Part shown: in pieces, positions 12,001 to 27,000 of the stretch
Layout of the letters: every line of letters begins with the position of its first letter
Position numbering within the stretch: position 1 is the stretch's first letter
Source: Symbiodinium natans
Taxonomy: Eukaryota; Sar; Dinophyceae; Suessiales; Symbiodiniaceae
Direction of reading: 5' to 3'
Length of the DNA stretch: 64,000 bases
Assembly (NCBI GenBank): GCA_905221605.1
Contig: CAJNDS010000002.1
Coordinates: 1,665,438 to 1,729,437 of the forward strand
Notes under the pieces: generated by a model
Database searches by the model: none
What the model was told of the DNA's origin: nothing
What the model saw: the letters and a program-made list of their open reading frames with translations, nothing else
Translations under genes and position numbers: made by a program

Positions 12001-15000
12001 TGCCTACACATTCAGAGTTCTTCTGGAGGTTTGGGTGTGATCATGTCGACTATATGGCAATATTGCTACATCCTGGAGCTTAATTAGACCACATGATAAC
12101 CCACGACCGCACGGTAACAGACCATTTCTTCTTTGCCTGCTGGAGTTGCGTCGAATCCAGACTGATGCGCCATGGCTGTTTTTTCCCTCCAAGAATAGCA
12201 CCGTACACGCATTAAGGTCCTTTTGTGCATTTTTGGGGGCTGTACGGGCGACAGTGAGGCGGGGCAGGGGGGGGAAGGGCAGTTCCTCAATGCGCGAGGC
12301 GACAATCTGGCGGTGCGCATCTCGGGCTCCTTGCGCTTTTCCCTGGACGGGGCCACGGCATCGCAGGCTTCCCGGCTGAAGGAGCTTCAAGGAGCTTAAA
12401 CGGAGCTGACAAGGAGCTTAGTTCTGGATTGTAGGGCATGAAGGGGGGGTGATTCCTTCAGTGCAACTCCTCTGTTTCTTCTCTCGTAGGCCGTGACTTG
12501 AGGATTGCAAAAGGAAACTGCAAAGGCGAGGCCGTCTACTCTGTGACGATGGAAATCTCAAAAACACGCAAGTCCTCGAACTGTTAGAGCTCCGAAGCGT
12601 GGAAGGTGGAGACAGCTGTGCGAGCCGCCTTGGCCAGCTCGTTCGGAGTGGGCCCTGCCGCGTTCAGCTGCTCGGGCTTTGACACTTTCTATTGTGCGGA
12701 TGTCATGCATGTCATGTGTCACGGGTGCTGGAGGGATTTGGATCACGGTTGCTCCTCTACCCTGATGCTGAGAACACAAGACCAGCACCAACACCCAAAG
12801 CCGGTCACCTCAGGACACAATCTCAAAGCTGAATCCAGAAGCCACTAAGGCGTCCAGGTTTCCCAGGCGAGGCGCCTGACCACCCACTGGATCCCGAGTC
12901 TGGCGAGGATGCTGAGTAGCACCTACCAGGCTGGGTGTAGGGAGAAGACAGTTTCGTGCGTTTGCTGCAAGAAGAGGAGCCGAAGAGGAGTGCAGAACGT
13001 GGCGTATGGTAGCGCCTCGTGTCAAAGACTGCTGACGCAACCTGATGAAGGGTTCAGGCCTGTCGTCGAACAAGGGTTGGGATCTTTTGACTGAGTGAAC
13101 GCTGAACTGGTGGGCACCATGATTTGTAGCTGCATCTGTGTCATGCAATTCTATGCACTCGTGCGCAAGCGAGCCCCTGGCAATATATGTACTAGACTCC
13201 TTGCAGGTCACGTATCAGCTCACGGTGCCGGTTGAGGAGGCAGATGTTGCTTGGCTTCAACAAGATCTCGCCTCGGTGGAGTTTTGGGCACCATCGTCGT
13301 GGAGCGTAGGGCCTGCTATAAAAAGGCGACGCTTCTCTTCTGGGGGTCTGGGAGAGAGGGGCTTTTCTAGAACATTCAGCCGCGAAACGACAAGGAAGCA
13401 AAGAACCCAGGCTGTCGTCGATGCTGCGACTGCAATTGCCTCGAGTTTTGCTGCTCGACTGAACAAAGGTGCCTGATAAGGGGCCTTGGAGACCGGACCG
13501 GATTGACAGAATTTCTTGCGCTCCCATTCTGAGCCTTCAGTGCTAAGCTTGTTTAAAGGGAATTCCTCAGCAAGCCAAAGCCCCAGTCTCCCTGCAACCC
13601 TGCCGTTTGAGACCTCCAAAGTACTCCCTAAGGATAGCTTCGAAGCAACTTTCGTGCGGCACTCAGAGGGAGCAGGCCGTTGCCCGACTTCAGCACACCG
13701 AGTTTGCGACATGAAGCTCTCCACGCCGAAGCCGCTGCAACCCGAATCCCAAACCGCCCCTCAACACCAACTGCAAGAACTAACAGAAACCCACAGTACC
13801 ACATCACTTCGCAGAGCAAATTCCAACAGCCTTTTTTCGGGTCCGAGGCCTCAGCGCTGCTGGCCGCAGGAGTTCCTGGCTCTTCGATGGCCTCCTTTGC
13901 CATGGCCGCTCCGACACCAGGTTTCGGCAGTGCTCGGTCCTTTTTGTCTTACTCTTTGTCTCGTATATTGGACTTCTATGATGCGCTTCTTATATGGGGC
14001 GGCCGGGTGGGGGGGGGAGGGAAGGAAGGCGATTCAATGTGAGCTTAGGTTTGGGGATGCTCGACACATGCACTCCCCACCCCCCCCAATCGTCTCACTA
14101 CCCCGTTGAAGAGCCGCGAACCCTCCGCAGCATACATGTTCAGCTAAATCCATGAAGCCTCCAATTTCGGGATATCTGAAGAGGGCGTTGCAGGAGAGAG
14201 TGGGTTCTGCGCAGTTGTCGGTACACTCTGAGGTGAGCTTTGCCCAGGTCAGCGTCCAGCTTCTTGTCGGACATTTCTTTGTGTTTTGGGGCTTCACCAA
14301 AAAAGTGTGAACACTTCTGCTGTGCCGAACTCTCCGCTGCTGCGATTAGATAACACGCAGAGATCTGAGGATTGTCACGCTGGCACCCGGCCTCTGGATG
14401 GTAACAAATGGATCGTGTCTCAGCAGTGACAGAAACGGTTTTCGTTCAGTGTCTTCGGCACATTAGTGCCCTCCGAGGACGACTTGAATGAGCACAACAT
14501 ACGCTCTGGGGATCCACGGGACGAGATTTTCTTAGCGTTGAGCTGCGGACCCTCACCTCCTCAGCATGAATTCAGAGCAGCTTCATAGCTTCTACGAACG
14601 GAAGGCAGAGGTATAATTTGCTAAGCACGCGCGATGGCTTCACAAATGATGGCACCTTGTATCAAGGACCTTTCGCGTGACTAATCTGCCCCTCTGCGGA
14701 CGACAGCTTCTTGGCATTCCATCTCGCAAATTGAGTTTCAGAATGAGTGGTCAAGGGTGTTTAACCACTTCGGTTGTTCCATTAAGCCAACTTCTCCCGC
14801 CAGGCACAGCCATGCACAGTCTTTATGGGGCCGCACAGCCGGCACTGTGTTTGCCTTTGGAAACCAGCTTGCCGCAAGTTTGAGATTAACCAGTCCAATA
14901 ATAGACGTTTCTCACCACCAACCCGGAGATGCGCACGAATCCGCATTTGAACATCTCGCGGACATCAACAGCCCCAACGCTTGCAACCCAGAACCCGAAA

Positions 15001-18000
15001 ATCCCGAGCCCCCTCGTGGTATGCAGGCTTCTCGGTGCAGTTCCTGGGAGCGAGACGGAACTTGCCATTCCGACCGATTTCGCTTCTCGCTTGCCAAAGT
15101 GGGGCGCCTTCTGTTTCATATACCTCCTCTAACTACAATTTCAGCTCTCCTAAAGATCCTCTTTTCCTGTCCGCTGTTTGGGCATGTTGTTGGCAAGTGG
15201 CCCCTAACCAGCCCACTTCTCGGATTTGAGGCAATGACTCGTATGTTGGGAGCGACATCGTGATAGGTCTATTGGTTCGGCCGTGTACGCTCAAGTGTTG
15301 AAAGCTGTTCGCAATATCAAACGCGGTTGCGGCTTTCAAGCTCGGGGCCTTTGTTGTGTTTTCAGCCGTTAGTGGCACAAAATGACATCTGAGACGAGAG
15401 CTGTAGTGATTCGATCAAACCCTAAGACTGTGGACCCAACAAGTCCCAACCCCACTGCCTCAAAAACCTGATTTTGGTTCAACCTCGTTTCTCTGCAGAC
15501 TGCTAGGCATTCGCTCCAAACACTCACTTCCTGGTCTACACGGTGTCCAACTTCTCCGAGCAGAGCCACTCGGGACTTAACCTTTATTCAGGAGACTTCA
15601 AGACGCAACTTTTGCTCATGTCCAGTCTCATCTACTTTGCTTGTGAGCGGGACCTCTGTCAAGCAGATTTCCCTAAGGGCTATTGAGGGTCTGACACTGT
15701 CCGACATGTGTTATGTTGAAGGGTCTCCTGCTGCGCAAGTACCGTGAAAGATGTCAAGGCTACCCCAGTGCCCTGGCCATCGTCGACGTGGCAGCTAGCG
15801 CGTCTGGACCTCAGAGATGGGCTCCGCGCAGGTCTTCCTTCAAGGGTTGCAGGGGCTATGCTTCTTCCTTGACCTGGTCCCTGCATGAGTCCTGACCCGA
15901 AAGGTCTGGAGTGCTTTTCGTTCCAGGAACATGTTCGAGTTGAGATCTACCTACCATAATTGCGCCCCTGCCGCCGCCCACCCTGCAACCCCTAGACCCA
16001 AGACCAACGCCAGGTCCAATGTGGCCTTCCTGGACTTGGAACCTCGGGCATTTTCCAGCCAAGATATCTTGCACTGTTTTGGTCTCATATGGTTCGCTTT
16101 GGACTTTTTGTGCCCCGACTGTTCTGCAAGCTTCAACACTGTCATTTTGCAGCGTGTAGGGGAATCCAGGAGGGATCCCTGCCTTGTCATCCCATCACGA
16201 CTATTCACGACTGGCGCATCTAACCCACACACTTGCGTGGCAAGCTGTATAAACGCATAACGAGGATAGAACATGTGTGTTTATGCTTATGTATTATATA
16301 CAGTACCTGTGCCTCAACTGCATGCATGCAAAGACCTTGCAAAGTGTAGAACCATGGCGAACTAGAGGCCATGACGATGGGTCGAAATGTGTTTCTCAGT
16401 GCACCCATGCACTGAGCAGAGATCAAGAACCGATCCGCTCTTCAACAGACAATAGCCAAGCGGCAAGGGCTCCCGACCGAAGGGCCCTGTAAAGAGATCC
16501 AGAAGAGGATTTGGACCCCGACGAACTCGGCGGCCTCGTTCGGTGGACTCCGGCAGTGGCGCCCGCAGTGCAGGCTGCAATTGTGGTGGTGCAGAGGGCG
16601 TATCACATTTTTGAGTTATAGGAGTTGTGAGGCATGTTCGGTTTTCATCAGGTTTCAGGAGCTTCAAAGACGTCAGGTATGCAGGGGTTAGGTTTGGGTT
16701 CGGGTTGTGTGTCAGGTCTGGGCCGGTCTCAAGCGCCAACCACTTGGCAGGACTACTTGGTCTACCTCGACACATCGAGCTCTTTCAGTAGATCTCAGCT
16801 TGGTGCAGCCACACCCGCCACCTTCTTGCAGCTGCCTGCTGGGACCTGAGGAAGTCTGAAAGGCTCGTGGTGCAGACCCCTTGTAGAGCCCGTAGAGTCA
16901 ATCATCTCATCCGTCAAAAAGCCTCACAAGCCCAAGAGTGTGACTTCTTAGGCGGAGACAGCTCGCCAGTCCTACGACCTCATTGCTGTGTATACCCGGC
17001 CCCATGGCAATTTCTGGAAGTCTGGGCAGTTGCCTCTTCTGCTTCTTTTTTTGACTCAGCTGCACAGACTGCTTTCAGGGTCTCTGAGGGTTCTCCGGCA
17101 CAGCGGCACATGAAGCTTGGGCAGAATGCTGTGCACTCACACAGTGTGCGTAACACGAGACCTCTTGCTAAACCTTCGACCTCTTGCCATATCTTCGGCC
17201 CTAAACAAGCTGAGGGCAATATTGCGGCATGTTATCAGAGGTCGACGCTGGCGGAACAGACCACTCCTGTTGCGATCAGAGTCGAGGACAGTCAGGCACA
17301 GCCTGTGAACACCTGGCCACCGTAGGCTGATCATGCAGTATCATGCATTGTTGTCGTCTGGAGTCCCCATTTCGCAGTGGTTTGAGAGAATTGCCGTTGC
17401 CGCTGCCGCATCGTTTCATGTTGCATTTTCAGTTGATCGCTCCTTCCTCTTGGGCTTGACAGGCAAGTGCGGAAAACGTCTCTTTCGTTGACCTGGACCT
17501 TGATGAGGCCTGAGCTGTGTTCGTAGCACCATGTGAAACACATCGCAGTTCCCTAAATTCATTCAAATCATGTTTCAGGGGACCCTCTCTTCGATGAAGT
17601 TTGCTTGTCGCTGCTTGTGCACGTCGATTGATGCTACGGCGCATACGACCATTTTGCGATGCTCTTTTGCTCTAGCACCTCCAATATTCGTATCACTACT
17701 GCCACTGCCACTGCTCTAACTTCTTCTGCTCATCGCTTCGTGGTCCCTGCAAAATGTCATTCATACTTCACACTGCTTGAGAGGAATTTGGGTGCCCTCT
17801 GTAGTTGCTGGTCAAGCAACAGTCAATACCGATGTCCATCGTTTTATTGCAACGAGCGGTTAAACTGATACACAGTCTTCGGAACATACTAGAAGCCCCC
17901 TGAACTTACAATTTCCTGTTCAGAGGATACACGTGTTTCAACATGAATGCGCTGGTCAGCTTGTGCACGTGTCGCAGACTGATAGTTCTGTCAAGACTAA

Positions 18001-21000
18001 CGGCACCAAATGCTGCTCCTGGTGTTGCAGTTCGATCTCGGTGGGGTCATCACATGGCTGCCTGCTGGGAACGTCGAGTTGGTTGAGTCCTACGCAACCT
18101 GGCCTGGTGATGAGGATTTTGTTGTTGGAGAGAATTCCAGAACTGGCTAACAAATCAAGGGAGGGATTGACTTGAGTGCAACGGGGATTGCAGCTTACGG
18201 CCTCCTATTTGACCTTTGATGAGATCCAGCTAGCTGATAGCTGGGCTTTCGGGGGAAGAGTGAAAACCTCTAGTCTGGTTTCTGTTTTCTGAGGTCGTCT
18301 ACTTTGCAGAGTCCATTTGCGACTTCACGCAGGCGAGCTCTTTTCTCTTTTGGGAAGGCTTGAGGCGCCCAAAAGAAGGCCTCCACCCTGGTTAGCGGCT
18401 CTGGATTCCTCAGGGGTGCTGCATTCATGGGTGAATGTGACCATGAAAGCCAGATGGACAAACTTCCAATTCCACCCTTTCCCTGCAGTCAGGAACCTCC
18501 TGCCATCGAGCCTGCTACGACCCCTGATGATCCCTGCCCGGTACCTGCATTGCAGGATGCCAACGAGACCTACACGAGTGATTCTGGAACGCATTTCGAG
18601 CCTTAGCAGAACAGCAGAGTGGCACTTGTTCTCGCCATCCTGTCGGGCTCAGCCTCTGCGTTTCTGAGTACACAAGCCGCGAGTCGCTGTTCTGCTGTAT
18701 AGTAGAGACATCAAGAAAGGCATGGGAGAGAAACACTCGCACTCACACTCATCACACACACACACACACTCATCACACTCACACACATCACACTCACACT
18801 CATCACACCCACTCTCATCATCATCACACTCAGAATCACACTCACACTCACACTCACACTCACACTCACACTCACACACACACACACCCACGCACTCACG
18901 CAGGTCAAACATGTTGCTTGGGCTGGGGTTGTTGCTTATGGCTTGTAATTGTAGGGTCTTTTTGACGTCACCCTCCCTCAATCGCTTGGCCTGAAGTACA
19001 CAGTCCACCTTGCTTGCATCAGGAGAATGCCACACTGCCGACACTGTGCAACTTGCTGCACATCGAGACGGTGGATGCCCAAAATGCTACGAACATGAGC
19101 AACTCAGAGGCAAGTTCGAACTGATTGTTAGTGGGAAGCTCGTGTCAATGTCAATGGCAGTCATTGGGCCTGGCCAATGCAATCACGAGTGGAGCGAGAG
19201 AATATCAGGTTTGCGCTGTTGGAGGTGTTTCTTGTTTTGAATGGCAAAGGCAATTGACGGTAGATGTGCATGGAACTGCCCAGGTAATTTCAGCATTTTC
19301 CTTTCACCAGAGACGTTGCTGCGAAACTATACGCACCTGGCCGTGTTCACGAAGTCCGTGACTTCGTCTGAAATTAGTAGCGCCCTCCTTCTTCCATTGT
19401 CCTTTCTCACGTGGGGCTGTACATCTATGTGTGCCTTGGCTTCTTGAACCTTGGGTTGTTGAGTTTCAGCCCTGCATACATGAAACCCGAGAATCCGACG
19501 TAACAACCTGACCGCTCGGAACCTAAAACCCCTTTTCTATACATTGTCTCTGTCTTTCTCCAGGTCCTCGTGGAGCAGACCACGCCCGCCGCGCACCTCA
19601 TCTTCGACGCTGCTGCGAGTGTGTCGGACCTCACCTTCGACGACTTAGACCTGGACGTCTCGGCCTCAGCTTCCCGAAACCTGACCCCCCCCCCCCTCCC
19701 TCAGAGGAAGAAGCTGATTCCCCTGAGTGCCTTCCGAGTACCCCCCGAGTCCCCCGAGTCTCCCGAGTCCCCCCGAGTGCCACATTGCATTGAAAGCCAC
19801 ATGAACGCCACACTTGAGCCCCTGAAAGCCTGAGGAACAGCAGCTGGGTGGTAGAATCACCTTCGCACCCCCTCTATCCTCTCAAGAGCGGGTGGAGTCC
19901 TATGGCCTCTACCTGTCGCCAGGAGCCGAGACTTCCCGGAAGCGTGGGGGTTTTAAGTGCGTTTGGGGAGCTTTGGGAGAAAAGCTGAAAGTCGCAGAAA
20001 CAAGGGCTCTCCGATCGGGACGAGTAGCGAGAGAGAGTATCTTCAGCGGGACAGTTGTGAACTTGCGCGTCTCGTGGCGGTGGTGGTTGCGCAGTGCATC
20101 TCACTGCCTCAGGTCGACGCCGGACGGAGCTTACCGCTCACAGATGGGAGGTGCACTCGCTGTGGGCGGAGAATCTTTGGCCACTTGACCTGATGAAGTT
20201 TGCAATTCTACTCGGTCCACTCGCGTTTCAGGCATGAGAGCTCTCTCCTCCAGTTCCTGCCAGGCACTGCCACCGGAGACCGACATTCCAAGCTTTGAGT
20301 ACATCGTGGCATACACACGCTCTTCGCTGGTGGAGCCCCGTCCTCGGTGCTTTCTGAGCCTTTCTTCTAAGCGAGGGTTTGGGGCACATGTCGACAGTTG
20401 AGCAGCAACAGCTTACTAAGCATTGCAAGGATGGGCAGGTTTCTTTGCTCCTCAACTTGACCTTTAAACATGGAAAGCAAGAGCTGGTGTGCGAGGCAGA
20501 GCACGCCCGTCGCGATCCGCATTTCCGATGTCCAGGTGCGCTACAGCAAGCATAGGGTCCATTGATTGGGAAGAGTGTTCCCCTGGCGAGTTTCCACAAA
20601 CACCTAGTCCAAGATAGTCCGATCATGTGGGCCGCATGTACGCAGTCCTCCTCACCATGCAGGAACCGGTGCCACGTAGCCGTCTCCAGCCCCAACCATT
20701 GGGCACAGGCCAGAGTGGAGAATGTGAGCTTCTTCGACCAGGACCTGGACTTCACGGACACTCGGCCGGAAGTCCCGAAACAAGCAGAGCAAGGAAGGTT
20801 GCACGCCAGCCGCGTGAAACTGCACAGGGATCTTCATCAGAGGGTGGTGGTGGGGGGCGCGGGGACATTCTACAGCAGGAGCAGCGATGGGAAGGAGGGC
20901 AAGTGTCATCATCACTAATCCAAATGTGGACCGCCCTTGACATTTCAGTTCATACAGGCTGTCTTTCTCAAACATCAAAGGAGCTCGGTGGCAATCTGGA

Positions 21001-24000
21001 ATGGAGTGAGCCACCGAATACTGCTCAGGCCTGCCACGAGTCTTCGTGTGGGGTTGTGGTAGGGATGTTGTGTTAGCTTGTTAGCTTCGAGTGTGCAAGG
21101 CTTACGACGCAATCCGCCGGAAGACTGTGAGTCGCTACTGTGTTTGAGATGGACACAACCCTGATCGTCCCGCGATACTGATCGATAGCTTTTTGGGGGA
21201 GGCGGAGGCCCAATCTTGATAGAATCACACGATTCGAGGGGTCTGGGGGGCGGGGGGGGGGCCGGGGGGCTTGAATGTGGATAGTATCACAGGATTCCGG
21301 CCCGAAGTTGAGGGCACATGGCGGGTGGGCGGGAGGTATAAGGTGAGAGAAATGCACAAAAAATGAGCTCATACAGATGGCGATCCAGAGTCAAAGATGC
21401 AGCCAAGACATATGATCAAACACTGAAGGGCATCTATTCAGAAAGATGTAAATCAGCTCACAACATCAAGATCCAGCCGAGGCATGGGCGCGTGTGCGTG
21501 GGCGGGTCGAGCAAGCGACATTAGTGGGGGGGTGTAGCGGCGGTGTACAGTACCAAGACCTGATAAGGGAGGGGGAGTCAGGGGGCGGGGGGGGTAAAGG
21601 TGGTTGCGGCGCGATAGTCACGCGTGCAAGTCATAGGCCTTCGCGCTTGAAGGCTGCTTTGGGCACAGCTTGCGCAACAGCCCGAAAGGCCTGCGACAGC
21701 ACAAGCTGCTGTCAACTTGGAATCCAGATTCCTGAATCCCAGACCCTGAGCCTTATGTGAAAGCCCGAGCAGTCCCAAGACCAAAGACACGCGGCTAGGT
21801 GCAGCAGTACGTGATCTACCTGGCAGAGGTTCTAGATGAGCCATGCCCGCACGTCAGCACCGATCAGCGGTGGGGATGCCGGCGCCTTTTTTATCTATCA
21901 GCGTTCGGCTTGTTTTGGTCCTGCATCCTTCTGTTCCTCCTCGTACGGTTGTTAAAGTCGTGCAAGCTTGATTTTGCTAGATGGCACCATACGGCACCTG
22001 AACTTGTCTCTGGGTCGCGGGCTGAGTGGCGCTATATCAATGCAACGTGGCATGGGAGGCTCGACATAACATGCCCTGACACCCTATGAAGTGCCTCACA
22101 TGGCCTTCGGCGCAGCGAAAGCTTCAGCTCCGTTTCTTTCGGCGCCGCTTCCCAAACCCACAAGGAGGGTTGGCCTAGTAGTGTATGACATACAAACGCT
22201 ATAGATGGAACAGAACCGACACAAGCATGCTGTCGCCCTTCTGTGTAAGGAGATGACCATGGCAGATGTGAGCGATTCTTCATATGCCGCGGACGATTCG
22301 GATGCACAGGCGAACTTGCCGCTCCAAGTCCCAATGGTCCTCATTGATGTCGTTGATTCCCGAATTGCAGTTTAATAGGCCGCTCCAAACCCCAAACGGC
22401 CCCAAACCCGAGGCTTGCAGGCTGCCAGGAACCTGGATACCTAAAGCAGGACGCGCTGTCTGCTTTGAACATCTCTGCCCGGCTCTATGTGACCAATGCC
22501 TCCTGACAACTCCGTGAGTCGGGACATTTCGGGGGCTTCGTGGAGTCCGGAAATGTATCAAAGTGTGTGATCAATGAGTAGGTTCGGGGCTTGGAGGTGT
22601 TCTTGGTGCCACGCATCAGCAGAGAAACTTCGGCTGCCAACTGATTCCGGAACCCCACATCCTCAAGCCCTTGTTCATGCCAAGTCCACTGCACTGTCAG
22701 ATGTAAATCCATGTGACTAATGATCCTCCCAAAGTCTTCTACCCCCTGACATTCGCTACCGTCCCAGTCCGTCCCAAAGGTCTCTGTGGGCCAGGCCGCT
22801 ATGGGCTTGGGGATTCACTGGAGATCACGGAGCAACGGGGTTCAGCGTTTCAGGTTTCCTCAGGTTTACTAGAATTCAGGGCTGCACTTGTGCAGGGTTT
22901 CAAGAGCTTAGGGGCTTGTGGCCACAGGAAGGAGAACTGGGCTGGGTCGTAGCAGTCACATGCTCCGAGCACCTTGAAAACGAAGCTTTGAGACGCTTCT
23001 GTCCAGCCCCTAGAATTCAAAAGCTTTTTGCAGCAGGAGTTTCCACTTTCTGGAGCTACCCAAAGCCTCTAGATGCAGGCCTCGTTCGAAGTGGTTCCGG
23101 AGACTTCGCGCCTGGATGATAACAACTCTGCGGTCCAGCTTGTAGCTTGGAGCGGATGAGTAGGAGTTGCCGCGTGGCTCCAGGGGTTTAGAGGGCATCG
23201 CATCGGCTTTGACTGGGCAGCACTTCGGCCAAGCTTATGTCAGAATTGACGGAGACATTGGCTAGGGACAATCAAGACGTTCCATAGACAAATCACCATA
23301 AGACCAAATGGAGAGTTGTTTCGGTCGAGACAGATAGACCATACAGATCTTTGATTTACCAGCAGTTGCGTCGTGCCTCGGATCTTCCTCGGAGCCTTAC
23401 CCCAGGCATACAATAGCTTCCTCATCTATGCGAAATCTGCGTTGGTGGAGCAGACTACGCCGGAGATTCACCAGATCTTTGATGCCAAGGCACGGTGCGC
23501 AGTGTTTATTCCCAGAGCGTGCCGACAGCGGAGCCTTTCAATGCTACAAGTGCAGGCGAATGTGGTGAATCCTCTGCTTGTGGATGAAGATCTGGACCTC
23601 GACGAAATTGGAGGCTGACCCACGCGTTCGCATTGCCTTAAAGCTTTTGACAGACTCCATAGAGTCAACATGTCTGCATTCACGACTTGCATGGTTTTTG
23701 AAGACGGACCCAAATGGATTTCTTTTTCTGTAGGACGTGTGAGCTGGTCGGCGCCTCCGGATGCGAGCCGCTGGGCACATACTTCTGCAGAATCCCCGAA
23801 TCTCGAATCTCGGGCCCGAAGCCGCCTATGCCCTTGAGCCTCAGAACACCCCTGCAGTGCCCTCGCTACAGTGCCCTATGCTTCCAACGGTCCCAATGGG
23901 TCTCAACACCCAATAAGCAGCATCACCCCACACTCGAAACTGCCAAGGTCGGGTGCTTCTGTACCGGGCCGTTTTGGCAATGGATTCTGCTGCCACTGGC

Positions 24001-27000
24001 CGGTCTCAGATCGGTGAGGCACAGGGGGCACCCAGAGTGCACCGAGTCCCGAGTTTTTTTCGTAGAGGGGGAACGAAACGAAGTTACAATTCAGAGATGA
24101 AGAGTTTTTCCTCCACACAAGACGTTTTGTTGATGTCAGTTGATGTCTGTTGCAGCTGTGCAATTGTTGCTGCCATGCCAGAAGTCCTCCGCTACAGAGC
24201 GCATGTTTAGGTGGATACCTCCCTTGTAAGGCTTCTTGCTTTCCCGCGCAAGCAAAGCACAAGAAAGCAAGTGGGTACGAGGAATGAGAAATGCGATGGT
24301 TGTAGGCATGCCCCTTGCAGGACATCTACGCGCCGGGTTTGGAGACCAACCTGTCGGCAGAGCAGCCCCTGGTTGCGCGGCGAGAATGGTTCCCACACCT
24401 GAGCAGCTTAAGTCCCGACAGACATATGTTTCAGAATGCCTCGATGCATCGAAGAGTCGAGCCAAAAACTGACTACAAATACGATTCATCGTTGATGCCG
24501 AAGCCTGAAGCACCCAAGCCCACATCCCCAATTCCTTAAGCCGCTCTCAACCCTGCGGACTCAGGGATTCTACAGCCACCTCAGTGTGTTTACGGCTTCG
24601 CGGCTCGTTTGCATGTACTGCCATTGTTCTATACGCCCCTCTCAAGTAAGTTACTGAAAGAACCAGTGCCGGTGAGGTTTCAGCTTTTGGTGGTTTGGGG
24701 CTGAATTGAATGCTAAAGCCCGAAGCCCTCTACCCCGAAGACCGCCGACACCGCCTAGTTCCTCATCCTCTCCCTCGACCGCAGCGTCGCTAAGGCAGCT
24801 GGTGGAGCAGACAACGCCCACGTCTTCCGAGCTTTCCGACACAGCCGCCCCGTCATGAATGGAGAGTGTTCGTAAGCGTTGCCTGAAGCATAGCAGCTGG
24901 CTGCCAGAAAAAAGTTGACTCTGACCCTTCTGCTATGAGTCACTTCGAGAATGGCCACAAACAGTAGAAATCTGAGTGCCCTGACAAAAAGCCAGGCGTG
25001 TCACACACACACACATGCACGCACACATGCGCGCGCACATGCACATGCATGCGCACGCGCACGCCCACACGAGCACGCACACGCACACGCACACGCACAC
25101 AGCTCTTCAAAAGCTTTGTCGGCAGCGCATGGCAGACCTTCAGACCTGAAACCCAAATAAACCTTGTCTGAGGTGCGGGTTGTCTCGGAGGTACAATTCG
25201 ACGACTACGATTTGGACCTTCAAGAGGCCTTGATTTCTTTCACTTGCGGTATGGGGATGTGTGAGTGCAAGGTGTTGTGTTAAGATTGTTCGTTCCAAGT
25301 TTGAGCCGTGAAACTTGGCATGACGAGCCCTCAAAGGCAGGACTCAAACACTTCAACCACCCTAAACTCAAACTCCAAACCTCATTTCAAAAAGGCCATC
25401 TTGTCCGAGAATCGCGCAAGAATGGTTGCAGGTCGGTGGCGACGTGTTCTGGCAAGCTCCAGCTCCCTCAACGTATGCTCCTTCTCTTTTACAGCTCTTT
25501 CAGTGGCACAAGGCTTTGGCTGGTACGGAATGGTGCGGATTTTATACGGGAAACGTAGACACTGTAGGATGGAAGGTTGAACATCAAGCAGTTTAAGTGC
25601 TGACTCGAGTTTCTCTGGGACATGAATATGCATATTCAGGTGCCAACCTATCCGGAGAAGCGATTGCACAGAAGATGTTCGGATTTGCCAACCTGCAAGG
25701 ATCGAAGCCTTGAACCCGCAGCGTAAGTGAGCTTAGGGGACGTATAGGCATTTGCTCCCTGAAGCCTTGTTTCCCTCGATAAGCAGACCAACGCACTTGT
25801 TGCCTGTGTTTGTTGCCACGGCTTGGGTAGCATGCTCCTAAGTGAAGCTCCCCAAAGGATCCCACATGTGCCGCTCTGACGACGGGGCGTGGGGAACACG
25901 GTGCTTGGAAGGAAGGGTTGGGAAAAGGCTCGCAGAAGGGTGAAGGAGACCACGTCCTGGTTTTTTGTGTTTCCAGGTAGAGTTGGTCTGGCTCAGGGGC
26001 TTTAGAATGTCCTTTGCTCAGGTTGTGAGCTACCGAGTGGCTCTTGGGACCCTACGCCTCTCAGCAGGAAATGGTCAATCGATGTGGCCGCACAGGTTCT
26101 TTGGATACTTGAGGAACTTAAAGGGGTCGCAGGCTCGAAGTGTAATGCCTTCACATGAGACGGTAGAAGCATTCAGCAGTTGGCCGATGTCAAGCCGATT
26201 TTGACCGATCCCAACTATCTCTTGAGGTTGAAGAAACACCCGAAACACCCGAAACTCTGTTCTGTTGGCACGGCCCAGGCAATGAAAGCCATGAACTGCC
26301 TGGCAACGATACCGTCTACGCCCTTTTGGAATCTCGGCAGCATGCGCAAAGACCCCAAGATGCGAAGCACGAAGCCTCAAACCACAATGGGCCCACAACC
26401 CGATCCTCGAAACGCTGACATAGAATTCCAGAATCTTTCACACAAGAAAGCATTGTCGTCAAATACAGGGGTTTTGTGGCGTAATCTCCTATCTTTTGGG
26501 GGCTTTGCTTTGGCACCAAGAATGGGATCTTTGTCCGTGTTGGTGTGATGAATCAGTCATCCAAGCCATTCCAAACCCTTGCAATCCATTTCATTGCTTT
26601 GGCGTGGGGTCGAACATTGCATGCGACCAGGAACAGCCTGTTGAGTTGGGTCGTGTTGGGAACCTGTGTTTAGTACGTTATCGTTCATAGTCAGGACTTT
26701 CAACATCATGGTCCTTTTGGGACAGTCTAGCACTAACCCAAGCTGTCACATGCTGCGAGCGTCGATTAGAGCTAGCCTGCATCTGCATCAGCTCCAAGGA
26801 AAACGAAACCATCAGCAGCCAGTCGTGGGCTCTCGGAACCTTGACCGCTACAGGGGCGTGGTGCTCTGGACTCTACACGGCCTCTTACATTTGACTGAGG
26901 GCTTCGGGGTTCTTGCATCCACGGAGTTTAAATCTTTAGCCTCACTTCAAAACCCCTAGCACCCTGCTCATTAAATAGCCGACTGTTTTGATTTAGGCGT

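Noticed and set aside
13516-14109. 197-residue plus-strand open frame
   Set aside because: Composition is that of random GC-balanced DNA with no recognisable motif; a Pro-rich end comes from a poly-C run.
18649-19044. Cys/Glu/Asp-rich minus frame
   Set aside because: Product of the CACTCA microsatellite, with no start context or partner.
20480-20500. Apparent one-base frameshift between LVCE and QSTP
   Set aside because: Splicing 20334 to 20496 across a GC donor restores SLVEQSTP without any frameshift; the LVCE reading is intronic.
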